A stretch of 20,822 nucleotides of DNA from a virus: positions 1-20,822 of IMG/VR virus record IMGVR_UViG_3300032073_002483; one strand, written 5' to 3'. The position numbers and the translations under genes are program-made. Positions 6,053-14,110 of the stretch are shown one piece after another; the stretch's first letter is position 1, and the number at the start of each line of letters is the position of its first letter. The notes beneath the pieces were generated by a model. The model was not told where the DNA came from and made no database searches. It saw only the letters and a list, made by a program, of their open reading frames with translations.

Positions 6053-6747
6053 CTTCAACCAGTGACATCAAAAGATGCTTGCTATCAGGAATAACTGATT
6101 TAGACCCAATTGAGGCTATACATTTCTTGGAAGAAGTTAGACAGCTTACGTTTGAGATGAGCCCTCTAAAAGAGCAGCCAGTAGATAGAGTGCGTTGGGT
6201 TGATATTGATTTGGTGCAGGCTAATGACTACAACCCTAACTCAGTGGCAGGGCAAGAGATGGCGTTACTTTATACGTCAATACTTCATGATGGATACACG
6301 CAGCCTGTAGTGACTATATGGGATGAAGATGTTGGCAAGTACGTTATTGTTGATGGATTTCATAGATACTTCACTTGTAAGTCAAATCAAGACATCAAAG
6401 ACCGAAATCACGGCAAATTGCCTATCGTAGTATTACAGAAAAACATAAACGAGAGGATGGCCGCTACGGTGAGGCATAACAGAGCTAGAGGTAAGCATTC
6501 AGTAGGTGGCATGTCTAGTATGGTGTTCTCTATGCTAGAAAACGGTTGGAGTGACGCAGATATATGCAATCACCTAGGAATGAGCGCCGATGAGTTATTG
6601 CGATTAAAGCATATAACAGGGTTCAGCAAGCTTTTTGAGGACACTGAGTATAGCCAGACATGGACTACAAAGCATCAAATAATGCTCAAAAAGAAGCAAC
6701 AAGAATTAGATAATGCTGGATCAAACGATAACGGACAGGCCATATGA
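6049..6747 (+). CDS. ParB-like protein (IbrB-like) with HTH-like segment
   Basis: The protein has 232 residues. After a helical N-terminus, RVRWVDIDLVQANDYNPN (about residues 47-64) begins a ParB-like domain whose signature loop is VDGFHRY, DGFHR at 102-106. A basic segment, RHNRARGKH, follows at 142-150. Residues about 164-191 (NGWSDADICNHLGMSADELL) form a helix-turn-helix-like unit, so DNA binding is likely. It starts in an ATGA overlap with the PP-loop gene, with AGGAG 8 bases upstream. The pair therefore reproduces the IbrA-IbrB gene order. DndB of phosphorothioation systems has a comparable DGQHR motif. It is immediately followed by the small terminase (ATGA overlap), which links the island to packaging. 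Biochemical role unknown. Confidence 0.83.
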   Translation: MTSTSDIKRCLLSGITDLDPIEAIHFLEEVRQLTFEMSPLKEQPVDRVRWVDIDLVQANDYNPNSVAGQEMALLYTSILHDGYTQPVVTIWDEDVGKYVIVDGFHRYFTCKSNQDIKDRNHGKLPIVVLQKNINERMAATVRHNRARGKHSVGGMSSMVFSMLENGWSDADICNHLGMSADELLRLKHITGFSKLFEDTEYSQTWTTKHQIMLKKKQQELDNAGSNDNGQAI

Positions 6748-7304
6748 GCCAAAAATTAACAGATGAATTAAAGCTAACCATCAGAGATGAGTTTGTTCAT
6801 GGTTACACGGATGAAAATGGAGTTAGGCGCTACCCTACTATTGACGGCTTGGTTAAAAGGCACTCAGTGGCCAGAGCTACGTTGTACAAGGCCGCAAGCG
6901 ATGATGACTGGCAAAGCCAAAAAGACAGGTATCAAACAGAGCTAACACTACGTCAGGATGCAGAGCGAATGGAGCGTATGGTGTCAGACTCTAAGCGTCT
7001 TGATGATTCAGCCGTTCAAATAGCCCAAGCAATGATGAGCAAGGTAGGTAGGCGGTTGCAGCGGTCAATGGAAGCAGAGCAGGAGGGTGCATATTTATCC
7101 GCTTTGAGTAATAGCGACTTGCATCAATTGTCATCAGTATTAGCAAATGCGCAAAAGATAGGGAAACTGGCTTTAGGTCAGGCTCAAGAAATTTCTAAGG
7201 TATCAGCAGATGTCAGCAATCCAGAAGCCTTCCAATCAATTATGGAGCAACTTGATGGCCTTGCAGCAGCAAGGTCACAGAGCGACATCAAGTCTGTACA
7301 TTGA
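6744..7304 (+). CDS. Probable terminase small subunit
   Basis: This 186-residue protein carries an N-terminal helix-turn-helix-like region at about residues 30-56 (TIDGLVKRHSVARATLYKA, followed by DDDWQSQ). Long helices follow, probably for oligomerisation, with a Gln- and Ala-rich C-terminus. Small terminases recognise the packaging site and regulate the large subunit. The call rests mainly on the HTH plus helical layout and on its position directly before the large terminase, since small terminases are too diverse for sequence alone. Its start overlaps the upstream stop as ATGA. Its last 50 bases overlap the preferred large-terminase start at 7255, which implies coupled translation. It could instead be a transposase-like HTH regulator, but context argues against that. 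Confidence 0.72.
   Translation: MSQKLTDELKLTIRDEFVHGYTDENGVRRYPTIDGLVKRHSVARATLYKAASDDDWQSQKDRYQTELTLRQDAERMERMVSDSKRLDDSAVQIAQAMMSKVGRRLQRSMEAEQEGAYLSALSNSDLHQLSSVLANAQKIGKLALGQAQEISKVSADVSNPEAFQSIMEQLDGLAAARSQSDIKSVH
7244..7247 (+). promoter_or_regulatory. RBS supporting the large-terminase start at 7255
   Basis: GGAG is placed 7 bases before ATG 7255. An upstream in-frame start at 7210 would add 15 residues and a deeper overlap with the small terminase, without a clear RBS. Confidence 0.55.
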
Positions 7305-8514
7305 CTGGTTAAACACGGCTAGACCTACGCAGATAACTCCGCCAGACGATAACTGGAATATATGGCTTATATTGGCGGGCAGGGGTTGGGGTAAAACGCG
7401 CACAGGCGCAGCAGACGCGCTGCTCTACGCTTTACGGAATCCGGAGGTGCAAGTGGCTGTGGTTACGCCAACTTTTGGAGACCTTAAGAGAACGGCGTTT
7501 GAAGGGCCATCAGGGATATTAAAGTCTTTGCCGAAAGAGTGTGTTATGAGCGGAAGAGGTAGAGGTTATAATTCATCAGGAGCTTCCATCCGATTGTATA
7601 ATGGCTCTCAAATAATGGGTTTCTCTGCTACGGAGCCGGATCGCTTGCGAGGCCCTCAGTTTCATAGGGCTTGGTGCGACGAGTTAGCGGCTTGGCGATA
7701 TCCTGATACTTTTGATCAGCTTATGTTTGCGTTGCGACTAGGGCAGTCCCCGAAGTGCGTAATAACCACTACTCCTAGGCCGACCCCTATCATACGAACT
7801 TTAATGGCGAGGGATGATGTAAGAGTTACGACTGGTAACACTTTTGAGAACTCAGAGAATTTAGCTGCAAGCACATTAAGGATGCTTAAAGACAAGTATG
7901 AAGGCACTACCCTAGGAAGGCAGGAGCTTTATGCTGAGGTCATTGATGCCATGGAGGGCGCATTATGGAAGCCTTCTATAATTGAGGAGACTAGGATCAA
8001 TGCCGATGAAGAGCGTGAGCTAACTAGAATTATTGTTGCGGTAGATCCGGCGGTAACAAACAACAGCGACTCTGATGAAACAGGTATTGTAGTTGTAGGA
8101 AAAGATGCTCAGAATCAGTACTACGTCTTAGAAGATTTATCAGGACAGTATTCTGCTGACGGTTGGGGTAGAATGGCTATTCGCGCCTTTTATGAGTGGG
8201 AGGCAGATCAAATTGTCGCTGAGGTAAACAACGGCGGAGATTTGGTCGAAAGATTAATACGGAGCATAGATGATAGCGTTAATTACAGGGCAGTCCATGC
8301 TACAAGAGGGAAGATCGTAAGAGCCGAACCTGTAGCGGCTCTTTATGAACAACGGCGAGTTCACCACATGGGTATATTCCCAGAGCTAGAATCTCAAATG
8401 TGTACATACACAGGTGAAAGATTAAAGCCAAGCCCTGACAGACTTGATGCCCTTGTATGGGGGCTAGCTGAGCTAAGCAAGTCAAAGGGCGACATAACGT
8501 GGAGAATTAGCTAA
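7255..8514 (+). CDS. terL: Terminase large subunit (packaging ATPase/nuclease)
   Basis: The protein (419 aa) pumps DNA into the prohead and cuts it. The ATPase domain shows Walker A GRGWGKTR (residues 42-49), Walker B HRAWCDELA with D142/E143, and the coupling motif TTTP (171-174). The RNase H-like nuclease domain begins with IIVAVDPAVTNN (D264), continues through VAEVNNGGDLVERLI with its acidic residue, and ends with PDRLDALVWGLAEL, whose Asp completes the metal site. Length and motifs are complete, so an active enzyme is expected. It resembles the family annotated as Terminase_6 ATPase and nuclease. ATG 7255 is chosen because of its RBS; the frame is open to 7210. Its stop overlaps the portal start (TAATG). 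Confidence 0.95.
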   Translation: MALQQQGHRATSSLYIDWLNTARPTQITPPDDNWNIWLILAGRGWGKTRTGAADALLYALRNPEVQVAVVTPTFGDLKRTAFEGPSGILKSLPKECVMSGRGRGYNSSGASIRLYNGSQIMGFSATEPDRLRGPQFHRAWCDELAAWRYPDTFDQLMFALRLGQSPKCVITTTPRPTPIIRTLMARDDVRVTTGNTFENSENLAASTLRMLKDKYEGTTLGRQELYAEVIDAMEGALWKPSIIEETRINADEERELTRIIVAVDPAVTNNSDSDETGIVVVGKDAQNQYYVLEDLSGQYSADGWGRMAIRAFYEWEADQIVAEVNNGGDLVERLIRSIDDSVNYRAVHATRGKIVRAEPVAALYEQRRVHHMGIFPELESQMCTYTGERLKPSPDRLDALVWGLAELSKSKGDITWRIS

Positions 8515-10544
8515 TGGCATCAGTGTTTAACAATATCAAAGGTATATTCAGCCGACAACCTGTCGTGGATCAAGTTAAAAGCGGAGCTATGGTCGGTTAT
8601 TTTGGGATCGGCAGCGGAGAAAGCAAGCAATACTCCTACGATGATCTAGCGAGGGAAGGGTATCTTAAGAACGCAATTGTATACCGATGCGTTAATGAGA
8701 TATCTAAAGGCGCATCTTCTGTGCCTTATATCCTCAAAAACGGCGATACCGTGCTTGATCAGCACCCTTTGATAGATTTACTAGATCGCCCAAATCCCTT
8801 GCAATCTTATAGCGAATTCTTCAACAGCTATTTCGGATATTTAATGTTGAGCGGCAACACCTATTGCTTAAAGGTAGGGGGTATATCAGGGAAGCCTAGA
8901 GAGCTTCATTTACTACGCCCTGATCGTATCCAGATTAAGGGCGGAACTGGAGCGATGCCTTCTAGATACGAATATATGATTAATGGCAGGGTAGAAGCTA
9001 GCTATGAGGTGGATCAAGAGACTGGATTCAGCGATCTAAAACAGACAAAGCTTTGGAATCCAATGGATGATTTCTATGGTTGCTCGCCTTTAAGTGCGGC
9101 GGCGGTAGAGGTAGATCAACATAATCTATCAAGCAAGCACAACATCAACCTCTTGAACAACGGGGCTAGACCTAGCGGAGCGGTGGTATTTAAGCCAAAG
9201 GATGATAGCGGCTTCTCTGTAAACTTATCTGACTCTCAACGACAGCAACTTCTTACAGACTTAAACAATAGGTTCGGCGGCACAAACAACGCGGGCCGAC
9301 CCTTGCTGTTAGAGGGGGATTTTGATTGGAAAGAAATGGGTTTAAGTCCTCGCGATATGGACTTTATAAACCTCAAGCATATGAGCGCCACAGATATAGC
9401 GATGTGCTTTGGCGTTCCTTCGCAATTGGTTGGCGTTCCTGACTCCCAGACATATAGCAATGTAGCAGAAGCTAGGCTCGCTTTGTATGAAGAAACAATT
9501 ATCCCGCACTTGCGGAAGGTTGAAAGCGACCTTAATGAGTGGTTAGTTGCGCAGTTTGATGACCGTTTACAATTAAGTTTTGATGTTGATCAAATACCTG
9601 CACTATCAGAGCGCCGTCGCAGAATTTATGAAAACGTGGTTAGCGCTGTGAATGCTGGTGTCATGACCCGCAATGAAGCGCGTGAGGCGGTTGGCCTTTC
9701 TCCTATTGACGGAGCTGACGATCTTATGGTCCCAGCTAACTTATTCCCTTTGGGTCAAGCTAGCGCTCCACCCCCAGCGGCATCAAATGACGATGACGCG
9801 GAGCAGCTAGAAGATCCCGATGAAGGCGAAGAAGAGCAAGAAGACGAAAAGGCTTTATCTGATATAAACCTAATCCCTACAGACAGTATGGCATCAGAAG
9901 CTAGGCGTGGCTTAGACTGGAGAAAAGAACACAATCGAGGCGGCACGGCCATAGGAGTAGCTAGAGCTAACCAATTGGTAGCTAAAGAGCGGTTATCTAT
10001 AAGCACCGTGAAACGAATGCACAGCTTCTTCAGTAGGCATGAAGTAGACAAGCAAGGGCAGGGCTTTAAGGTAGGGGAAGACGGCTACCCAAGCGCGGGA
10101 CGAATTGCGTGGGCGCTTTGGGGCGGTGATAGCGGTCAATCATGGGCCAAGAAAAAGCGTGATCAGGTAGAGAGAGAGCAAGAAAAGTTAGAAGAGAGCG
10201 ACGTTCACGTAGAAGTGGTTGACCCAGAAGAAACTAAAGCCCCGTCAGTATCAGCGGCAGTTCGCAAGGGATTGCAGAACAAGGTAGATAAGCATAATGA
10301 GAAGTACGGAGATACTTCTACAAAACGAGCAACTTTGAGAATGTTGATAAGCTGCTTCAAGCGAGGTGTGGGGGCTTATCGAACCAATCCGCAGAGCGTC
10401 CGTCCTAGCGTAAACTCAGAAGATCAGTGGGCTTATGCTAGGGTTAATGCATTTCTTTACGCACTACGCACGGGGAAATTTCGGAGTGGAAAGTTTGATC
10501 AAGATTTGTTTCCCAAAGGGCATCCTCTTAGCTCTAAAAAGTAA
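8514..10544 (+). CDS. HK97-family portal protein with two extra C-terminal domains
   Basis: The portal forms the dodecameric ring through which DNA enters the head. Residues 1 to about 415 make a normal HK97-type portal: NAIVYRCVNEISKGASSVPY, HPLIDLLDRPNP, GNTYCLKVGG, and the FGVPSQLVGVPDSQTYSN region. It continues after an acidic, low-complexity linker (about 418-450). The domain at about 459-552 begins MASEARRGLDWRKEHNRGGT and includes HSFFSRHEVDKQG and GYPSAGRIAWALWGG. The last, at about 579-676, includes AVRKGLQNKVDKHNEKYGD and SEDQWAYARVNAFLYALRTG and ends KGHPLSSKK. I recall such modules in other marine phage structural proteins but know no function. At 676 residues it is far longer than the usual 400-500. 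No frameshift is visible. Confidence 0.92.
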   Translation: MASVFNNIKGIFSRQPVVDQVKSGAMVGYFGIGSGESKQYSYDDLAREGYLKNAIVYRCVNEISKGASSVPYILKNGDTVLDQHPLIDLLDRPNPLQSYSEFFNSYFGYLMLSGNTYCLKVGGISGKPRELHLLRPDRIQIKGGTGAMPSRYEYMINGRVEASYEVDQETGFSDLKQTKLWNPMDDFYGCSPLSAAAVEVDQHNLSSKHNINLLNNGARPSGAVVFKPKDDSGFSVNLSDSQRQQLLTDLNNRFGGTNNAGRPLLLEGDFDWKEMGLSPRDMDFINLKHMSATDIAMCFGVPSQLVGVPDSQTYSNVAEARLALYEETIIPHLRKVESDLNEWLVAQFDDRLQLSFDVDQIPALSERRRRIYENVVSAVNAGVMTRNEAREAVGLSPIDGADDLMVPANLFPLGQASAPPPAASNDDDAEQLEDPDEGEEEQEDEKALSDINLIPTDSMASEARRGLDWRKEHNRGGTAIGVARANQLVAKERLSISTVKRMHSFFSRHEVDKQGQGFKVGEDGYPSAGRIAWALWGGDSGQSWAKKKRDQVEREQEKLEESDVHVEVVDPEETKAPSVSAAVRKGLQNKVDKHNEKYGDTSTKRATLRMLISCFKRGVGAYRTNPQSVRPSVNSEDQWAYARVNAFLYALRTGKFRSGKFDQDLFPKGHPLSSKK

Positions 10545-11383
10545 TGCGCAGTCACAATTATCTTATCAAAGAGTTTCGTGATGCCAGAAGAGGTAGGATT
10601 AACGCGTTAACTGAGCACGCAAGACACAACAGGCTTCGCGTTAATTTAGAGAGATCAATATTTAGCAAGGTTCAAACTTTAATTAGAAAGCTAGGCAATA
10701 CTCAGGCGTTTTTATATAGAGAATTTGGAGTGTTTGAGCCTGCGGCTGCTGCAAGAAACATGACAGAAGAGCTATTTCCCGTAGTAAATGCTCATTATAG
10801 AAGGGTATTTTTAGCCGTTTTTGATCTTAATAATAGTTTTTATGATAATCGTAAGCAGGAAGCGCTTTTATTTGGCATGTCGGTTGATATTGAAAGACTA
10901 ATCGCTGAATTCTTTGCGACCAGGCAATTACTCTTAACTAATATATCATTGCGTTTAGCTTCTCAAATAGACCGAGTCATACAAAGAGGTCGAGAAGAAG
11001 GGCTGACACTGCCTCAAATAGCAAAACAGGTTTCAGATACATTTACTGCTGTTTCTGTGAGTAGGGCCGCGCTTATATCTAGGACTGAAACACACAATGC
11101 GGCTAGCTATGCTAATCACCTGTATCATGGGTCAGTAGCTCAAGATTTAGATATTAAGATGATGAAAACGTGGGTCAGTACATCTGATGCGCGTACAAGA
11201 CCAGAGCACAACAAGGCAAATGGTCAAACAGTAGAGATGAGCGAGCCATTTATTCTTGCTCATCCAAAATTGGGTTCTGTTGAGATGCAATACGTTTCAG
11301 ACCCAGCGGGGGGCGCATACCATTCGGTAAACTGCAGATGTGTGGTTGTCTATGCCGATGAAAGGGATGTTGTCACAAAGTAA
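10544..11383 (+). CDS. Head morphogenesis protein, SPP1 gp7/Mu gpF-like
   Basis: The 279-residue protein has an alpha-helical N-terminal half and a C-terminal MuF domain. The latter contains ALISRTETHNAASYAN, then STSDARTRPEHNKANGQTV, and finishes with NCRCVVVY, the conserved Cys pair. MuF proteins sit inside or at the portal of the prohead and are needed for head assembly; a few copies are sometimes injected with the DNA. It is coupled to the portal through a TAATG overlap without its own RBS, in keeping with portal-MuF co-assembly. It carries no C-terminal toxin or enzymatic extension, unlike some MuF proteins. The order portal-MuF-protease-capsid is standard for HK97-type heads. Confidence 0.88.
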   Translation: MRSHNYLIKEFRDARRGRINALTEHARHNRLRVNLERSIFSKVQTLIRKLGNTQAFLYREFGVFEPAAAARNMTEELFPVVNAHYRRVFLAVFDLNNSFYDNRKQEALLFGMSVDIERLIAEFFATRQLLLTNISLRLASQIDRVIQRGREEGLTLPQIAKQVSDTFTAVSVSRAALISRTETHNAASYANHLYHGSVAQDLDIKMMKTWVSTSDARTRPEHNKANGQTVEMSEPFILAHPKLGSVEMQYVSDPAGGAYHSVNCRCVVVYADERDVVTK

Positions 11384-11416
11384 ACTATAGTCTAGGATTG
11401 CAATTGCATCAGACGA

Positions 11417-12367
11417 TTGCCGTGCTGGTTTCAGCAGAGACTAGACTCATATTCAGGATGGGCGGGTATTATGGCTGAGATGTTAGCAGAAGATTACTCT
11501 ATAGATGACGGAAAATCGAAAGTTCGTCGCGATGTATTCACTACAGAAGAAGAGGCTGTTGCGCGAGCTAAAGAAATTGGATGTGTTGGAACGCACTCTC
11601 ATGACGAAGACGGCGAGGTAGTTTATATGCCTTGCAAGACGCATGAAGATTACACCGATGCTACCGGCGATGATCTAAAGTTTGATGGATCATATGAAAC
11701 AGATTTTATTGAAGTTGCGTCTGAGCTTAAAGCTATAGACGATGACGAAGATGATCGCGAAGAGTACGGACGCTTTGAAGGTTATGGCTCAGTGTTCAAT
11801 AACACAGACTTGGGCAATGATGTAATTAAGAATGGCGCTTTCCGAAAAAGTTTAAGGCAGCGCGGAGCTAAGTCTATAAAACTGCTCTATCAGCACAAAT
11901 CAGATATGCCAATCGGTGTTTTTGACTCTATGAAAGAGGACGAGCACGGATTATATGTAAAAGGGCGTTTAGCATTAAAAACTCAAGCAGGCGCAGAAGC
12001 CTATGAGTTGCTAAAAATGGGCGCACTAGACGGATTGTCTATTGGGTTCCGCTTAACGCCAAAAGGATACCAAACCGATAAACGAACGCGACGGCGTGTT
12101 ATCGAAGAGGTAGATTTGATGGAAGTATCTTTGGTTACTTTCCCGATGAATCCTAAAGCTACGGTGCAATCGGTTAAAGGCCAAGATATATCTATCAGGG
12201 AATGGGAAAATGGACTGCGTGATGCTTTTTCAATTTCTCGTTCAGAAGCGAAGGCAGCAGCCAAGGCGATACTAAATAGCTTCACAGAGCGAGATGCTGT
12301 TGTAGAAGATGACGTAGTTGATGCCATAAAAAAACTAACCACCACCTTAAAAACCGTAAGGACTTAA
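11417..12367 (+). CDS. Prohead maturation protease (HK97/S78 family) with N-terminal module
   Basis: This serine protease cleaves the capsid delta domain during prohead maturation. The protease domain covers about residues 110-255: FEGYGSVFNNTDLGNDVIKNGAF, then LLYQHKSDMPIG with the presumed catalytic H160, GLSIGFR with presumed catalytic S208, and MEVSLVTFPMNP. Before it lies a 105-residue extension with IGCVGTHSHDEDGEVVYMPC (residues 54-73), whose C56, H60, H62, C73 and H76 could bind metal. The TTG at 11417 has no clear RBS. ATG 11471, giving 298 residues and still keeping the Cys/His module, is an alternative also lacking a good RBS. An in-frame TAG at 11393 limits extension. The C-terminus is helical and charged. 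It stands directly before the capsid gene. Confidence 0.87.
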   Translation: MPCWFQQRLDSYSGWAGIMAEMLAEDYSIDDGKSKVRRDVFTTEEEAVARAKEIGCVGTHSHDEDGEVVYMPCKTHEDYTDATGDDLKFDGSYETDFIEVASELKAIDDDEDDREEYGRFEGYGSVFNNTDLGNDVIKNGAFRKSLRQRGAKSIKLLYQHKSDMPIGVFDSMKEDEHGLYVKGRLALKTQAGAEAYELLKMGALDGLSIGFRLTPKGYQTDKRTRRRVIEEVDLMEVSLVTFPMNPKATVQSVKGQDISIREWENGLRDAFSISRSEAKAAAKAILNSFTERDAVVEDDVVDAIKKLTTTLKTVRT

Positions 12368-12368
12368 C

Positions 12369-13583
12369 ATGACAGACGAAGTGAAGTCAGTTGTTTCCGA
12401 TATGGCCGTGGCTTTTGAAGAGTTCAAAAAAAGCTATGATGCCAAATTGGAGAATGTAGAAGCGGGGAAGAGTGATCCACTTCTGGATGAGAAGCTATCA
12501 AAGTTAGAAGCTAAGTTAGATTCTTTAGAGGATGTGAATCAATCTTTAAACGCACAAAAGCAGGCGCAAGAAGGTCTTCGTGACCAGCTTGACAACTTGC
12601 ATACTGTTATCACCCGCCCAAACAGCGGATTTGATAGCAAGCAAGTAGATGAAACCTTATCAGCCTTTGACAGTTATTGTCGAAAAGGTTTGGAAGGGAT
12701 TTCCCCAGACGAGAAAAAAGCATTGACTGTCAGCAACGACAGCACCGGCGGTTATCTCGCGCCTCCTGAGTATGTTCGTGAGTTGATCAAAACGATCACT
12801 GAAATCTCACCGATCCGTAGCATTGCCCGTATTCGTGGCACGGCACAGAGAAGCATCCAAGTGCCAAAGCGCACCGGACAATTCTCAGCGGCATGGGTTG
12901 CAGAGAGCGGTACTCGTTCTGAAACAACCGGCTACCAAGTGGGCTTGGAAGAGATTCCCGCTCATGAGCATTATGCTTTGGTAGATATCTCAGAGCAGGA
13001 TCTTGAGGACACTGTATTTAACCTAGAAGCAGAGATGCAGTCGGAGTTTGCGGAGCAGTTTGCAAAAGCCGAAGGCACGGCGTTCGTTACAGGTGACGCA
13101 GTAGGCAAGCCAGAAGGGTTTATGACTAACGGAAGCGTTGGTGAATCTGTATCAGGCCACGCCTCTACAATCTTGGCTGACGGCCTTATCACCTTGGTAC
13201 ACTCTATCAAGTCTGATTACAGTCGTAACGGTACTTTTGTATTCAACCGAACCACTCTAGGCGCTATACGCAAACTGAAAGACACTGCTGGTCAGTACGT
13301 TTTTCAAGCGGGAATGACCTTGCAGGGCGGTGTTACAAGCACCGTGCTAGGGCACCCGTATGTGGAAGCAACAGATATGGCGAGTGAGGGTAGCAATACT
13401 TATCCCGTTGCATTTGGTGACTTCCGTCGTGCATACATGATCGTTGATCGTGTGCAGATGGCTGTGTTGCGTGACCCGTTCACTCAAGCGACCACTGGTA
13501 ATGTGCGGTATGTTGCTCGCAGGCGCGTTGGCGGTCAGGTGATTCTTCCTGAGGCCATCGTTAAACTCAAGTGTTCTACTTAG
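12369..13583 (+). CDS. Major capsid protein, HK97 fold, with N-terminal delta domain
   Basis: The protein of 404 aa begins with about 115 residues of heptad-like coiled coil (LDEKLSKLEAKLDSLEDVNQ and flanks), the delta or scaffold-like domain expected to be removed by the upstream protease. The mature HK97 fold follows: TGGYLAPPEYVRELIKTITE (from about 126), VPKRTGQFSAAWVAESG (E-loop region), ALVDISEQDLEDT, and C-terminal beta strands ending VILPEAIVKLKCS. Cleavage is likely somewhere between about residues 90 and 118, but the exact site cannot be read. The start has AAGGA 6 bases upstream. The single-peptide delta domain plus adjacent protease means no separate scaffold gene is needed. Codon choice shifts toward more C- and G-ending codons compared with the modification genes, as expected for a highly expressed gene. 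Confidence 0.95.
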   Translation: MTDEVKSVVSDMAVAFEEFKKSYDAKLENVEAGKSDPLLDEKLSKLEAKLDSLEDVNQSLNAQKQAQEGLRDQLDNLHTVITRPNSGFDSKQVDETLSAFDSYCRKGLEGISPDEKKALTVSNDSTGGYLAPPEYVRELIKTITEISPIRSIARIRGTAQRSIQVPKRTGQFSAAWVAESGTRSETTGYQVGLEEIPAHEHYALVDISEQDLEDTVFNLEAEMQSEFAEQFAKAEGTAFVTGDAVGKPEGFMTNGSVGESVSGHASTILADGLITLVHSIKSDYSRNGTFVFNRTTLGAIRKLKDTAGQYVFQAGMTLQGGVTSTVLGHPYVEATDMASEGSNTYPVAFGDFRRAYMIVDRVQMAVLRDPFTQATTGNVRYVARRRVGGQVILPEAIVKLKCST

Positions 13584-13592
13584 GAGACAGCA

Positions 13593-14057
13593 ATGAGAGA
13601 CTTATCTAATAACATTAGTCCCGCAGTCAGCCTCGCGGCTGCTGTCAGAACCGCTGCCGCTAACGGCACAGGCGTTGACCTTCAAGGCTACGAAAGCGCA
13701 ACCGTGCTTGTTGATGTAGGCGCTGAAGGCGATACCTTGTCAAGCTCTGTGCATTTTGAGGTTTCATTAGAGGAATCTGATGACAACTCTACGTTCACTG
13801 ATGTTGCGCAAGCAGGCATCGTTGATGGAACTATCGCTGCTGGCGGTATTTTCCTGAAAATGGACGGCACAGCAGGCGGCAACCCTGACACAGCAGGCGG
13901 AATTTTCCGCGTTGGCTATGTCGGTGGTAAGCGTTATATTCGTGTAGTCCTAGCTAAGACGGGCACTCACAGCAACGGAACGCCAATCGGCGCTATGGTT
14001 GTTCGTGGACACGCTCGACATAGCGAAGACAATGCGATAACAGCGCATAATGCTTAA
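13593..14057 (+). CDS. Probable head decoration/structural protein
   Basis: The 154-residue protein follows the capsid gene after 9 bases, with a strong RBS (AGGAG, 6 bases before ATG). It is small, beta-rich, and full of Ala, Gly, Thr and Val. It opens with MRDLSNNISPAVSL and contains DLQGYESATVLVDVGA, FEVSLEESDDNSTFTDV and RVGYVGGKRYIRVVLA, ending HARHSEDN. Proteins with this pattern often stand directly after the major capsid gene in tailed phages, and I take it as a capsid decoration or stabilising protein by position and composition. No transmembrane or catalytic features are present. It could instead be a head-tail joining or minor tail component. Confidence 0.68.
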   Translation: MRDLSNNISPAVSLAAAVRTAAANGTGVDLQGYESATVLVDVGAEGDTLSSSVHFEVSLEESDDNSTFTDVAQAGIVDGTIAAGGIFLKMDGTAGGNPDTAGGIFRVGYVGGKRYIRVVLAKTGTHSNGTPIGAMVVRGHARHSEDNAITAHNA

Positions 14058-14071
14058 AAGCTGAATGGATA

Positions 14072-14092
14072 GGGGGTGCGTAAGCGCCCCCC
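14072..14092 (+). terminator. GC-rich hairpin after the capsid/decoration genes
   Basis: GGGGG-T-GCG pairs with CGC-CCCCC (8 bp with one bulged T) around the loop TAAG. It lies 15 bases after the decoration stop. The downstream AATCTATAAGG has no real U-tract, so it may be a partial terminator, a 3' stabilising structure for capsid mRNA, or an RNase processing site. The next gene's RBS (AAGGA, 14100-14104) follows almost directly, so the hairpin could also affect its translation. Confidence 0.5.
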
Positions 14093-14110
14093 AATCTATA
14101 AGGATAAAAA

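Noticed and set aside
9755-10051. Minus-strand frame opposite the portal linker.
   Set aside because: It is Ser-rich low complexity produced by the acidic GAT/GAA/GAC linker codons of the portal.
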